In this document: positions 8,706 through 17,994 of the stretch, piece by piece | Numbering within the stretch: position 1 is the stretch's first letter | Layout: every line of letters begins with the position of its first letter | DNA from: an uncultured Chthonomonas sp. | GTDB taxonomy: Bacteria > Armatimonadota > Chthonomonadetes > Chthonomonadales > Chthonomonadaceae | DNA length: 64,000 nt | NCBI GenBank assembly: GCA_903859705.1 | Contig: CAIONQ010000050.1 | Span: 1-64,000 of the forward strand | Reading direction: 5' to 3' | Notes under the pieces: model-generated | Database searches by the model: none | What the model saw: the letters and a program-made list of their open reading frames with translations, nothing else | Told to the model about the DNA's origin: nothing | Made by a program: the position numbers and the translations under genes

Positions 8706-10015
8706 CAGGATAGCAGCTCTTTAATTGGCACGCCGCCGTAGTTCACCTGAATTGGGCGCTCCTGGGGAGACATGTAGGCGGTTTCCGGATCCACACCCAT
8801 AGCGGTGTAGATGGTTGCAGCCACATCCTCAACACGCAGAGGTCTATCTTTTGGATACTCGCCACGCTCGTTGGAGGAGCCAACCACCATGCCCGTTTTA
8901 ACGCCGCCACCGCCCATACATACGGTGATGGCTCCGGGCCAGTGATCTCGGCCAGCGGAGCTGTTAACACGCGGTGTTCGGCCAAATTCTCCCATCCACA
9001 CCACCAGCGTAGTATCCAGAAGGCCTCTCTGCTGCAGGTCGTTAATAAGTGCGGCGTAGCCCATATCCATCGGTGGCAACAGCCCATTTTTGAGGGCGTT
9101 AAAGTTATCCTGATGGGTATCCCAGCCGTTGAAGTTGATGCTAACGCACCGTACCCCGGCCTCTACCAGGCGGCGAGCCAGCAGGCACGATTGCCCGAAG
9201 TAGTGTTTGCCGTACTCCTCGCGCAGTTTTGCGGGCTCTTCTGAGAGGTTGAAAGCCTTCTTCGCAACGGGAGAAGTAACCAGATCATACGCGCGGCTGT
9301 AAAACTCATCCATCGTCTGAGTGGCCTTGCTGGCCATCTCTTTGCTGCGCTGCCAGTCATCCAGCGAGGCGCGCAGCATACGGCGGCGCTCCAGCCTTAT
9401 GGTATCTACGCCAGAAGGTGGGCTCACATCCTGAACGCTAAAGTTGGGGCTGCTCGGATCTCCAGAGATAACAAATGGGTTGTAAACAGCGCCCATATAC
9501 CCGCCGCCGCCGTGATTGTTGGGCATAGCGCCAAACATGGCATAGGGCGGCATGCCATTCTGAAAACCCTTTTCACGGGCCACAACGCTGCCGTAGCCGG
9601 GATATTCTATGGCCGGGGTAAACGGATATCCGGTGAGCAGGTAGTGGGTAGCGGTTTCGTGCGTACCATCCGGTGAGGTAACAGAGCGGATAACCGATAG
9701 CTTATCCATCTGCTTTGCCAGCTTCGGCAGGTGCTCGCTTACCATTACGCCCGGCAGATTGGTTTTGATAGGGCTGAAGGGGCCACGGATATCTACGGGG
9801 GCTTCTGGCTTGGGATCGAAGGTATCGATATGGCTGGGGCCACCGCCCATCCACAGCAATATGCAGGAGATCTGCTTTTTAGGGGCTGCAGCAGCGTTCG
9901 CTTTTAGCAGGCCCGGCATGGTAATGCCAAGCGCAGAAAGGCCGCCGATGCGCAGCAGATCACGCCTGAAAATACCTTCACAATCTTTCTGACCGCCTAC
10001 CTCGATGTCGAGCAT
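8705..10015 (-). CDS. DUF1501 protein, Tat-exported, sulfatase-like fold
   Basis: The N-terminus carries FRRDLLRIGGLSALG, a twin-arginine signal, and the ATG is preceded by a strong GAGGTGA ribosome-binding site. The 436 residues match the DUF1501 family, distant relatives of alkaline phosphatases and sulfatases: LLWMGGGPSHIDTFDPKP near the mature start, SPDGTHETATHYLLTGY, NGWDTHQDNF, and EFGRTPRVN followed by GRDHWPG near the C-terminus. DUF1501 genes are normally paired with DUF1549/DUF1553 genes, and that partner is directly upstream. Biochemical function of the family is unestablished. Confidence 0.88.
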   Translation of the reverse strand: MLDIEVGGQKDCEGIFRRDLLRIGGLSALGITMPGLLKANAAAAPKKQISCILLWMGGGPSHIDTFDPKPEAPVDIRGPFSPIKTNLPGVMVSEHLPKLAKQMDKLSVIRSVTSPDGTHETATHYLLTGYPFTPAIEYPGYGSVVAREKGFQNGMPPYAMFGAMPNNHGGGGYMGAVYNPFVISGDPSSPNFSVQDVSPPSGVDTIRLERRRMLRASLDDWQRSKEMASKATQTMDEFYSRAYDLVTSPVAKKAFNLSEEPAKLREEYGKHYFGQSCLLARRLVEAGVRCVSINFNGWDTHQDNFNALKNGLLPPMDMGYAALINDLQQRGLLDTTLVVWMGEFGRTPRVNSSAGRDHWPGAITVCMGGGGVKTGMVVGSSNERGEYPKDRPLRVEDVAATIYTAMGVDPETAYMSPQERPIQVNYGGVPIKELLS

Positions 10016-10068
10016 ACGTCACCTCATCCCCGGCCCATCCGCGTACCGCGCTGTGTTAGCGCCTGCGG

Positions 10069-12402
10069 TCAGTGGTTAAACAGAAACTCTTTGCTGTTTA
10101 GCAGTGTCACCAGCACATCTTCAAATACTGCCTTGCGGCCATCATCTGGCGTGAATGCCAGCACGGAGAACACGGCACGCTTTTCAGAAAGCCGCGGTTT
10201 GCGCGCGAGGGCGGCAATATACAGGTCGCTCAAAATCGCTTCATCGCTCATTCCCTGCGCAAGCATGCCAGCAAGCCGCCCGCCCTGCTGGCCTGCCTTG
10301 CGGTTTACAAGCTCCCCATTCATCAGGCGCAGGGTTTGCGATAGGTTGGCTTCGGATTGGCGCTCGCATTCGCACGCTATTAGTCGCTGTGGCCTGCCGA
10401 ACACATCCAGAAAATCGGAAGATACGGTTGGATCTGGCAGTTGTATGGCGCGCGTGCCGTTGGGCAGATCCTGATACTTCTCCCGCGTTCCGCACACATA
10501 ATCGATGGCATCCAGCAGAGATTCTGCGGGCAGGCGTTTCGGTTGGTAGTGCGTTAAGAAGAGGTCGTCCGTCTCATTGCCCGGAACTGCCTCAGAGCTT
10601 CTTTGATAGGCAGCCGTGCCGCAGATGGTTTTAATAAGGTGTTTGAGATCGAAGCGATTCTTCACCAGATCATCGGCAAGCGCATCCAGCAACTGGGGGT
10701 TTGTTGGCGGGTTCGTAATGCGTTGGTCATCGATAGGGTTTACAATCCCCTTGCCAAACAGGTAGCCCCAGTAGCGGTTGGCAATGTTACGAGCGAACAG
10801 CCTGTTATCTGCAGAGGTTAGCCACTCTGCAAGCGCGGTACGGCGGTCGCCATCGGCATCAGGGTCTGGCAACTTGCCGCCCTCTTTCAAAACGGCCTGC
10901 TGCACTCCAAGTGCGGTTGGGCGCATGAGGGCACCAGTTTTGGGGTGGTATACCTCGCCGCCATCCTGCACTTTTACCACGTTTTCGTTGCCGAATATGC
11001 CGAAATCAGCACTGCCCTTGAGGCCAACCCTGGCAAAGAAGGCTGCGAACTGGTAGTAATCGCCCTGGCTCCATTTTTCAAATGGGTGGTGGTGGCAGCG
11101 TGCACACTGCATGCGCACACCCAGAAACACCTGGCTGGTGGTTTCGGCCAGGTCCTGCGGGTTAGAGGCCACTCGATAGTAGTTGCTTGGCCCATTGGTG
11201 AAGGTGCTGCCCTGGGCAAGAATAAGATCCTTCACCATGCCATTAACCGGCTGATTGGAGCGTACCTGCTCGTGAATCCAGTTGGTGAAGCTCCACATGC
11301 CTTTTGTGCCCAGGGCGGGGCGGTTGCTGCGCAGTAGGTCGCCCCATTTCAGGGTCCAGTAATCGGCATATTCCGGGCGATCGAGCAGTGCATCCACAAG
11401 CCGGGCACGCTTATCTGGCTTGCGATCGGCAACAAAGCCTTCCAGCTCGGCGCGCGTGGGCGGGGTGCCTATTAAATCGTAAGAGGCTCGCCGAATGAAG
11501 GTTGAGTCATCGCACAGACCCGAAACTGGCAGATTGAGCTGCTTTTGCTTACGCTCTATAATCGCATCTAACTGAGCGCTTATGGTATCTGCCCGGGCTG
11601 CATTGGCTGGCGTTGTTGCTGAGGAAGACTTCTTACGATAAGGAACAATCACTGTGGAAACAGTTGCCAGCCCCGAATACCGCACCATGATTGCGGTTTG
11701 CCCCTGCCCCACTGCGGATACATGGCCCTCAGGGGTGCAGGCTGCCGTGGCATCGTTAAGAGAAGATAGGCGCGCATGTGCCGTTACATCACGTTTCGAA
11801 CCATCAGAGTAGGTGGCTACTACTTTCAGGTCGATGGATTGCCCCTGTTTTTCCAGAATCTTCTCATTAGGGGTAACCGTTATTGCGGTGATATTTGGGT
11901 CTGCAGGATTGGGGCCCGGGGCGCCTTGCTTTAGCCAGCGCACCAACAGCGCATAATCTGCCGATGCCGGGTTCAGGCGCAGGCCGCCCCCATGCGGCAC
12001 CGCCATGGTGGGCTTCAGCAGCAGCAGACTGTGTGCAGGATCGGTAAGCGAAATTCGCCGACCTCGCGCCGCTTTAATCGTGTTCTGATAATCCAGATCT
12101 GTGTCAAACCCCGCCAGGGAAAGCTTGTATCCGCCCTTGCCAAACTGCGATCCATGGCATGCACCCATGGCGCATCCGGCGCGCGTTAGTATCGGCACAA
12201 CATCGTTATTGAAGCTGATGGCAGATGGCTTTGGCAATGGGGCTGGTTTAGCAGCGCCCCTTACCACAAAAGGAGTAGCAGAGTGGCGTGGAGGCGCAGC
12301 ACTGCCAGGCAAAGCGGCGTGCAACATTAGCCCGGCGGCCATTGCGGCCGATAGGCCAGTAGAGAATCGTCGAATCAAAGGCATAGAAACCACAGATCCC
12401 AC
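10069..12402 (-). CDS. DUF1549/DUF1553 cytochrome-type exported protein (PSD1-like)
   Basis: The product is 777 residues. The GTG start at 12402 is preceded by GGAGTG at good spacing, and an in-frame ATG six codons later is an alternative. After the signal peptide, residues about 65-160 form a cytochrome-like domain with the CAMGACHGS variant heme motif. Residues about 170-255 are an Ig-like Big_2 domain. DUF1549 follows (FIRRASYDLIGTPPT, WTLKWGDLLRSNRP) with a second heme motif, MQCARCHHHPFEKW, and then DUF1553 (NRYWGYLFGKGIVNPIDD, AYQRSS, RLPAESLLDAIDYVCG). It is the first gene of the operon, downstream of a promoter at 12498-12527, and its DUF1501 partner follows after 53 bases. Confidence 0.87.
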   Translation of the reverse strand: MGSVVSMPLIRRFSTGLSAAMAAGLMLHAALPGSAAPPRHSATPFVVRGAAKPAPLPKPSAISFNNDVVPILTRAGCAMGACHGSQFGKGGYKLSLAGFDTDLDYQNTIKAARGRRISLTDPAHSLLLLKPTMAVPHGGGLRLNPASADYALLVRWLKQGAPGPNPADPNITAITVTPNEKILEKQGQSIDLKVVATYSDGSKRDVTAHARLSSLNDATAACTPEGHVSAVGQGQTAIMVRYSGLATVSTVIVPYRKKSSSATTPANAARADTISAQLDAIIERKQKQLNLPVSGLCDDSTFIRRASYDLIGTPPTRAELEGFVADRKPDKRARLVDALLDRPEYADYWTLKWGDLLRSNRPALGTKGMWSFTNWIHEQVRSNQPVNGMVKDLILAQGSTFTNGPSNYYRVASNPQDLAETTSQVFLGVRMQCARCHHHPFEKWSQGDYYQFAAFFARVGLKGSADFGIFGNENVVKVQDGGEVYHPKTGALMRPTALGVQQAVLKEGGKLPDPDADGDRRTALAEWLTSADNRLFARNIANRYWGYLFGKGIVNPIDDQRITNPPTNPQLLDALADDLVKNRFDLKHLIKTICGTAAYQRSSEAVPGNETDDLFLTHYQPKRLPAESLLDAIDYVCGTREKYQDLPNGTRAIQLPDPTVSSDFLDVFGRPQRLIACECERQSEANLSQTLRLMNGELVNRKAGQQGGRLAGMLAQGMSDEAILSDLYIAALARKPRLSEKRAVFSVLAFTPDDGRKAVFEDVLVTLLNSKEFLFNH

Positions 12403-12497
12403 GTAGACACTCCAAAGCAGCGGATGAAATAGAGAACGAAGGCAGGGAAGGACCGCAGCCGGGTTTACGAAATGTAAACCGCACTACGCTGGTTGCT

Positions 12498-12527
12498 ATT
12501 GTATAGCGAGTGTGACGCAAAGGTCAA
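12498..12527 (-). promoter_or_regulatory. Promoter of the six-gene minus-strand operon
   Basis: Read on the minus strand, TTGACC (12527 to 12522) is followed after 16 bases by TATACA (12505 to 12500), or after 18 bases by TACAAT (12503 to 12498). Both are good sigma-70 boxes. The start site would be near 12490, leaving a leader of about 90 bases before the GTG start at 12402. Confidence 0.6.
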
Positions 12528-12925
12528 GCAATTGTTGCGCAATTTGGATGCATCCTGTGCATGCAGATTTGAATAGATGCAAAAGAGTCTCTTCTTATTT
12601 CGCAAATGTGGCTATGTGTCTGTGTGCCGACAGGCAGCATATCAACCTCCAACCCCCAGAACCGATATCCGCGCCTGCCGGGCACCACTAAATATCTAAG
12701 TATTGCTTAACAGCTGCTTACGAGCGTCGGAGCCTTCTCCGAAGCTCACTTTTCTATTGTGCTTGTTCTGTGCATTAAAGGTTCTGTTCCACATGCTTAA
12801 GAATTGCTTAATGCGCCATTAATGGCTTTCCGAGATACTGTGATCGAAGGTTATAGACAGCGTCCTGAAGCGTTGCACAAGACACAACACAACATTAGAT
12901 TTTTCAGAAGGGTTATATACAATTC
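12528..12925. other. Intergenic region between divergent operons
   Basis: This 400-base stretch separates the minus-strand cytochrome operon from the plus-strand lectin-like gene. No convincing coding frame is visible. A weak plus-strand promoter candidate is TTGCAC at 12873-12878 with TAGATT at 12896-12901 (17-base spacer), about 25 bases before the lectin start. TGCTTAA occurs several times between 12700 and 12820, possibly a binding site, but no regulator can be named. Confidence 0.3.
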
Positions 12926-14593
12926 ATGCTTCGGACAGTATCGAATATCAACGCTAACAAAATCTTCGCTGGTCGCCAGATCGGACTCCTGGCCGCCGCA
13001 GCCGCTCTCATATCCCCGATGGCCTCTATGGCAGATGGCATCGATTACTCAACCGGCTTCTCCTCAGATACCAACCTGATTGTAAATCAGAAAGCAGTTG
13101 CCGGCCTCAAGTGGGATGCCGTTCATGATAATGTTCTTCAGATGACCACCAACCAGATGGGCCCCGGCGGGGCATGGCCCTTCGAGCGCCAGTCGGTGTT
13201 CTTCAACAAGCAGGTAAACGTTTCTGCATTTAAAGTAAGCTTCGATTTCTCTTCGGTAGGCAACCCCGGTTACATGGCAGATGGCCTTACCTTCTGCATC
13301 CAGAACGGTGGCAAAGATGCCCTGGGCAGCGCCGGTGGCGGCCTGGCATACGGTGCGGACCCAACAGTGGGCAAGGGCGATCATATTGATAAGAGTGTAG
13401 CCGTTAAGTTCGATGTTTACCAGAACTGGCCGGATCCTTCCAGCACCTCCACCGGCCTATACCTGAATGGTCAGGTACCCACTGGCGGTGTAGATCTCTC
13501 CAAGTACAACATCGATCTTCGCAGCGGCCACCCGATGCACGTAACCATGCAGTACGATGGCAAGATCCTTGGCGTATCGATTACCGATACCAAAACCGGC
13601 GCAAACGCCTGGCAGCAGTATCAGGTAGATATCCCCGGCACCGTAGGCGGCAACCTGGCTTACGTAGGTTTCACCGGTGCAACCGGCGCAGCCACCAGCG
13701 ATACCGAAGTAAAGACCTGGCTGTTCGCGGCTCCCGATCTTACCCCCACGCTGAACACGGTTTCCATTGATGTAGATAGCATCTGCGGCGGCAAGGTTGC
13801 CAACGGAACCGTAAGCATTGTAAACGCAGTAGCTTCTGATACAGTTATAACGCTGAGCGCATCGGTTGCTCAGCTGGGTGTGCCGAAAACGGTAACCATC
13901 CCGGCAGGTAGCACCTCTGTAAACTTCCCGATCCAGACCATACAGGTAGCCACCAAGATCTCCGGCTCGATCGTTGCAACACTGGGTAAAGCAACCACCA
14001 AGGCTTCTCTGATGATCATGCCGATTACAGTGGACTTCGTACAGGTTCCTGTAGACTATGTTGCCGCAGGGCAGCCAAGCGAAGGCACTGTTACCCTGCA
14101 GTTGGCAGCCCCGGCCGGTGGCCTCACGGTTACCCTTACCAGCCAGAACGATGCAGTTGCATCCATCCCCGCAACGGTAACCATTCCGGAGGGCAGCATC
14201 TCTGCTAGCTTCCCAATCGCTACTGGCGCAGTAACCGTGAACACACCGAACCTGGTAACCGCAACCCTCAACGGCCAGCGCAGAACCAGCACGCTCACAG
14301 TTCGACCGCTGCGAGTGAACTCAGTAACAACATCTATCGCAGTAGCGGCAAGCGGCAAGGGCCTCACCGGTACAGTAACCATCGAGCACCCGGCAACCAG
14401 GGGCGGCGTAACCATCCTGCTCAGCAGCAACAACAGCAGCCTGCAGGTTCCGGCAAGCGTAGTGGTACCGGCCGGTGCCACCACGGTAACCTTCCCGATA
14501 ACCACCAGCGCAGTGAAGGCCGCCATCAAGGCAACCATCACCGCATCCTCCCCGGTGAACAATGTGTACAGCACAGTTGCAGTAAACCCGTAA
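12926..14593 (+). CDS. Exported L-type-lectin-like protein with three Ig-like repeats
   Basis: The 555-residue product has a long signal peptide ending near SMADG (about residue 37). Residues about 40-240 resemble bacterial legume-lectin-like domains: FFNKQVNVSAFKVSFDF, MADGLTFCIQN, a KFDVYQNW strand, and LAYVGFTGATG. The C-terminal 280 residues contain three divergent copies of a beta module of about 90 residues (VTIPAGSTSVNFPI, VTIPEGSISASFPI, VVVPAGATTVTFPI). No sortase signal or PEP-CTERM tail is present. It is probably a secreted or surface-bound carbohydrate-binding protein. AGAAGG precedes the ATG at a rather long distance. A strong terminator follows, so the gene is monocistronic. Confidence 0.7.
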   Translation: MLRTVSNINANKIFAGRQIGLLAAAAALISPMASMADGIDYSTGFSSDTNLIVNQKAVAGLKWDAVHDNVLQMTTNQMGPGGAWPFERQSVFFNKQVNVSAFKVSFDFSSVGNPGYMADGLTFCIQNGGKDALGSAGGGLAYGADPTVGKGDHIDKSVAVKFDVYQNWPDPSSTSTGLYLNGQVPTGGVDLSKYNIDLRSGHPMHVTMQYDGKILGVSITDTKTGANAWQQYQVDIPGTVGGNLAYVGFTGATGAATSDTEVKTWLFAAPDLTPTLNTVSIDVDSICGGKVANGTVSIVNAVASDTVITLSASVAQLGVPKTVTIPAGSTSVNFPIQTIQVATKISGSIVATLGKATTKASLMIMPITVDFVQVPVDYVAAGQPSEGTVTLQLAAPAGGLTVTLTSQNDAVASIPATVTIPEGSISASFPIATGAVTVNTPNLVTATLNGQRRTSTLTVRPLRVNSVTTSIAVAASGKGLTGTVTIEHPATRGGVTILLSSNNSSLQVPASVVVPAGATTVTFPITTSAVKAAIKATITASSPVNNVYSTVAVNP

Positions 14594-14621
14594 TCTAAGC
14601 CTCCCAACTACGCACAGAACG

Positions 14622-14664
14622 CACCCACGGCCCTTTCCGAAAGGAGAGGGCCGTGGGTGTTTTT
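14622..14664 (+). terminator. Intrinsic terminator of the lectin-like gene
   Basis: A 13-base perfect stem (CACCCACGGCCCT at 14622-14634 with its complement at 14647-14659) is followed directly by TTTTT at 14660-14664, 29 bases after the stop codon. Confidence 0.88.
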
Positions 14665-14864
14665 GGGTGGCTTGTTGTACTGCACCATCTTTTCCGCATC
14701 CGTCCGAAGGCGGCATCAAAGTCCCTCTCCAGGCACCATTCCCGTTGCGATAGCGACTACCGGTAAGGGCGGTAACATGCCACTATTCAGGTTTACCGCG
14801 GTGTACAGATTAGCTGCGGTATGCGCAGAAGAATAGGCCAGCAGATCGGATGCCCACAATAACA

Positions 14865-14903
14865 AAGAGCCCTGTGATAGAGTGGATCTATCACAGGGCT
14901 CTT
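14865..14903 (-). terminator. Terminator of the lysine-rich micropeptide gene
   Basis: A 16-base perfect stem (14865-14880 with 14888-14903, 7-base loop) is followed on the minus strand by TTTGTTATT. It lies about 80 bases downstream of the minus-strand micropeptide stop at 14986. The other flank (AAAAATATAT on the plus strand) gives no T-run for a plus-strand terminator, which favours the minus orientation. Confidence 0.7.
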
Positions 14904-14985
14904 AAAAATATATCGCGGGAACAAACCTAATCTCAAATGCGATCCATGCGACATTGGTAGATGGCAGCAGAAGTGCGTGGCGAGC

Positions 14986-15057
14986 CTACTTGCCCTTACC
15001 TTTGCCCTTGCCAGACTTCTTTGATTTCTTGTCGGACTTGTCGGATTTCTTGCTCAT
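14986..15057 (-). CDS. 23-residue lysine/serine/glycine-rich micropeptide
   Basis: The ATG at 15057 is preceded by GGGAG nine bases upstream. The frame encodes 23 residues: MSKKSDKSDKKSKKSG, then four Gly-Lys/Lys-Gly alternations, and a TAG stop. Thirteen of the 23 residues are Lys or Arg-like basics, with Ser, Asp and Gly making up the rest and no hydrophobic residue after Met. Upstream lie a TATAAT box and an 8-base inverted repeat; downstream is a strong hairpin, so the gene forms a complete transcription unit. Such a peptide could bind nucleic acid, ribosomes or polyanionic surfaces, but no family is recognised. The low-complexity composition makes chance similarity to other basic tails likely. 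Confidence 0.6.
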   Translation of the reverse strand: MSKKSDKSDKKSKKSGKGKGKGK

Positions 15058-15084
15058 TTTGATGGTCTCCCATTGTGCGAAGAG

Positions 15085-15110
15085 TACCGATAATAGGTAT
15101 CGGTATTATA
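15085..15110 (-). promoter_or_regulatory. TATAAT box and inverted repeat before the micropeptide
   Basis: On the minus strand TATAAT (15110 to 15105) is followed directly by an 8-base inverted repeat, TACCGATA-n5-TATCGGTA (15085-15105), which would overlap the transcription start as an operator or form a 5' hairpin. The -35 region is poor (ATACGT at 17 bases). A 14-base perfect palindrome, AAAAAGCGCTTTTT at 15142-15155, lies further upstream between this unit and the divergent gene at 15305. Confidence 0.45.
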
Positions 15111-15304
15111 GTATACGTGTGCAAATCACGTATAGTTTCATAAAAAGCGCTTTTTATTTGCTTTTATTTTGTTGGGTATATAAAAGCGAGAGTTCTTGTA
15201 GTGATGGATATCTTAGGTTGCTTGTTTGGCCGCAATCTCAGTATGTGCTTCAGGTACAATGCACTTAGCGTTAAGCGGTGCAAAAAGTAATTCAGGGAGC
15301 GAAA

Positions 15305-16243
15305 TTGACTGTGCAGGATAGCAACGGAGATTTACATAACGAAGCCACATCTGAAGGTGTGCTAGGCTTGCTTTTCCAATCGAAGAGCAGCAGCCCAGCC
15401 AGGCCCTTTGATAACATTCCGGATCTTGGGCGTGCTATTGCGAACCTGCCGGGCAGCCAGCATGTTGGTAAGGAAGCAGCGGTAACTTCATTTTTGCGGC
15501 AGGTATTTAATGGCCAGAGGTCCTGTTCAAACGAGTATATGAAGTTAATCGTTGCAGCTGTAAGGCTGAGGGCCGTAGAGCGTAATACACCAGATAGCGC
15601 AAATCTCACCGGTGAAGTTGAAAAGGCAATACAGGCGCTTAAGAAGCGGCGAGACAGGCATCCGAGGCTCAAACACGGTTTCGGTGCCAGGCCAGCACAT
15701 ACGTCGAACAGCGTCGCCTTAAGGTTTGTTATTAACCCTCCGCTGCGTGAGATTACCACGCCGTTACCCGATGGGAAGCCGCTGTCTCAGCTTATCGCCG
15801 AGAACATTGAAGCTGCAGAGATCAGTAAAAAGCAGCCCGTAATTTATAAACTCTGCTTCACCTCGGCAACCGATGCCGTCGACTTTTTGCGATTAATATT
15901 CGCCGATCTGCAATCCAAAAACGGAGAGGCTAGCACAAACACCACGCCAGATATCGCCGCAAATATTATGGCAAGGGCCGAGGCAGAAAACCTGTTGCAG
16001 GTTTACATAATCCCCTACTATCTTTGCCTCACATCGGCGCTAATCGATAACCCGGATAGCAGGGACGATTGCCAGGGCGTAACAATGCAGCTTGAAAAAT
16101 CTGGCCAGGTTCGGATCTACCCAATTGCGGAAAGGAACATCACCTACTGGCGCCAGATGTATTACGACCTTGAGAATGGCGTTTTCGGTGATTACAGCCG
16201 CATTGAGTTTGAGAAGTACCGCAACCTGATCGTACGAAGGTGA
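15305..16243 (+). CDS. Hypothetical protein, about 310 residues
   Basis: AGGGAG at 15294-15299 sits five bases before a TTG at 15305, the preferred start; an in-frame GTG at 15311 or an upstream GTG at 15278 are alternatives. The product is soluble, with no signal peptide or membrane segment. Residues near 115-135 are strongly basic (LKKRRDRHPRLKH). Elsewhere are helical segments and a final region rich in Tyr and Arg (NITYWRQMYYDLENGVFG). I recognise no family. It is divergently oriented to the micropeptide gene and followed by about 250 non-coding bases. Codon use resembles the neighbours. Confidence 0.6.
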   Translation: MTVQDSNGDLHNEATSEGVLGLLFQSKSSSPARPFDNIPDLGRAIANLPGSQHVGKEAAVTSFLRQVFNGQRSCSNEYMKLIVAAVRLRAVERNTPDSANLTGEVEKAIQALKKRRDRHPRLKHGFGARPAHTSNSVALRFVINPPLREITTPLPDGKPLSQLIAENIEAAEISKKQPVIYKLCFTSATDAVDFLRLIFADLQSKNGEASTNTTPDIAANIMARAEAENLLQVYIIPYYLCLTSALIDNPDSRDDCQGVTMQLEKSGQVRIYPIAERNITYWRQMYYDLENGVFGDYSRIEFEKYRNLIVRR

Positions 16244-16493
16244 TATCCGTATTGTGGGTGTATTATCGGCAGATTGCCGTTTGCTGTAAAGTTATCACCC
16301 AAAACAGAGAAGCCCATTAACACAAATTCTCGTTGCTGTTTTGGGCTCGTGAAATGCAAGCTGGCACCCCACAATTATTGTGAGATTCCACCATTTGTTA
16401 TTACATCGCGTTGGGCTTGATGATAGACGCACTTGATTATTGATGGCACTTTTCGTCAATTGATCACCAATACCCGGTGATGGCCGGTTTTCC

Positions 16494-17861
16494 TCACTTC
16501 CACCACATGGCCACTTCGCCGGCAGGCACTTTTACATTCTGTTTGCCGCCATCGAATTTGCCGGTTTTACCCACAGAGTAGATTACGAAACCGGCATCTA
16601 CGGTGCGGTATCGCAAGGGTTTCTGGTCATACGGATCGGTTGCAGGTGGGTTCATCGCCTCGGCAAGGGTGGCGGGCAGGTGGCCATGCTGCACCTTCCA
16701 GGCAATAACGGCCGCCGCGGCCCGCATTGTTTCTGCTGTTGCTGTGTGGCGGGCAGCTACTGTGGGAAGGTTGCCTACCATATCAATCACCATCCCTGCA
16801 AGTGTTTTGTCCGGGTTCTTTTCTAATGGCGATATCTCCGCAGCTACGGCGCCAATCCGTGCAATTGCTTCCGGGTAGGGCAGGTCGGCCGCCGGAATAA
16901 TGCGCCGCATGGCAGAAATAAAGTTGGCATCGTTCATATCAAACAGGCGTGCCGCCGCAAGCTTGGGATCCTTTGGATAGTGGTACTGAGCCATAGAATC
17001 CCGATAATCCGGATCTTTTGTGATGTCTGTATCGGCCGAATTTCCCTTTGCATTGAGTGCCGACTTCTTGTAACTGGCAGACCTGCCAAGGTAATCGGCA
17101 AGCTCTGCCCGCAATGTTGCACTCAGCGCCATAGCCGGGCGTGCTTCCACTGCCTGCTGAACGGCGGCTGCCACGGCCCCATCATCCTTTGAGATCTTTA
17201 GAACGCTACTCAGGGTTTTCACCCCTATCGCATCCACGGCAATTCCCACAAGGTAGGTAATTATTCCGCCTTTCTTAGCGGCCAATTGCGCAAGCCCAAA
17301 CGCCAGGCTGGCCTCCTTTACGCCCTCCATCGGTTTGCCATCGGCGGCAAGCAGTAGCGCTTTGTAGGATACCCAGCGTGCACAATCCCGTAACCGCGCC
17401 ATCTTCGGAAAATCGTCTTGAACGGTAATATCACCAACCGTAAGGCTACCGCTTTTTTGCGCGTAATCTGAGCTGCTCGCAATCTGCCTGATCAGCGCAT
17501 ACCTGTCGAGATGTGCCTCAAACGCCTTACGAGCCGCGGCAACCACATCCGGCGATTCAAAGCCACTGCCCAGCTTATCCAGCGCCTCTATATCCGTGCC
17601 AGAAACACGTGCGGTTTTATCAAGCGCTTCCAGCTTTGTTATATATGTGGCTGCATTCTGCTCCGGGGGAACAGGCTTTATAACGGGTGTGCCAGCGGGG
17701 GCCAGTATGCCTTCCCGCCTGGCCGCGGCTACCTGCTCGGCACGCGCTTTCTCCCATGGTTGCATGGTTTGGGCTCGTGCCACCCCACAGCAGCTAATCA
17801 GCAGTACTGCCAGTAATAGCTTTCCTTTTGCATCCACTGTGATGCGTCCTACCGTTCCCAT
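16494..17861 (-). CDS. Exported protein with a pseudopilin-like C-terminal motif
   Basis: The ATG at 17861 has AGGTGG immediately upstream and begins a signal peptide (KLLLAVLLISCCGVARA). The 455-residue mature part is mostly helical and Ala-rich. Its end contains HGHLPATLAEAMNP, DPYDQKPLRYR and GFVIYSVG, a motif set recurrent at the C-terminus of large exported hypothetical proteins of Planctomycetota/Armatimonadota and resembling the C-terminal part of type II secretion pseudopilins. There are no catalytic motifs I can identify. It appears to be monocistronic; the flanking gene at 17995-18978 is on the same strand, 133 bases upstream. Confidence 0.6.
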   Translation of the reverse strand: MGTVGRITVDAKGKLLLAVLLISCCGVARAQTMQPWEKARAEQVAAARREGILAPAGTPVIKPVPPEQNAATYITKLEALDKTARVSGTDIEALDKLGSGFESPDVVAAARKAFEAHLDRYALIRQIASSSDYAQKSGSLTVGDITVQDDFPKMARLRDCARWVSYKALLLAADGKPMEGVKEASLAFGLAQLAAKKGGIITYLVGIAVDAIGVKTLSSVLKISKDDGAVAAAVQQAVEARPAMALSATLRAELADYLGRSASYKKSALNAKGNSADTDITKDPDYRDSMAQYHYPKDPKLAAARLFDMNDANFISAMRRIIPAADLPYPEAIARIGAVAAEISPLEKNPDKTLAGMVIDMVGNLPTVAARHTATAETMRAAAAVIAWKVQHGHLPATLAEAMNPPATDPYDQKPLRYRTVDAGFVIYSVGKTGKFDGGKQNVKVPAGEVAMWWK

Positions 17862-17994
17862 CGGTCCACCTAACTGCTGCTAATCTGTTGGTATGCAGCG
17901 CATTCCGTCTTTAGTTTGTTACTACCATAATAGCAGCCTTCAGTTTCGAAACTGTGTTTCGGCCGCTGAGAATTGCAGCATTCCGCCCGGTTCA

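Noticed and set aside
12926-14593. PEP-CTERM or sortase-anchored protein
   Set aside because: The C-terminus lacks a PEP or LPXTG motif and a terminal hydrophobic segment.
14716-14900. Minus-strand open frame with coding-like text (DLLAYSSAHTAANLYTAVNL)
   Set aside because: No start codon with ribosome-binding site, and it begins inside the terminator hairpin.
14954-15268. 104-residue plus-strand frame opposite the lysine-rich micropeptide
   Set aside because: PLPLPLPDFFDFL-type sequence is the complement of the Lys codons; no start signal; overlaps the promoter region.
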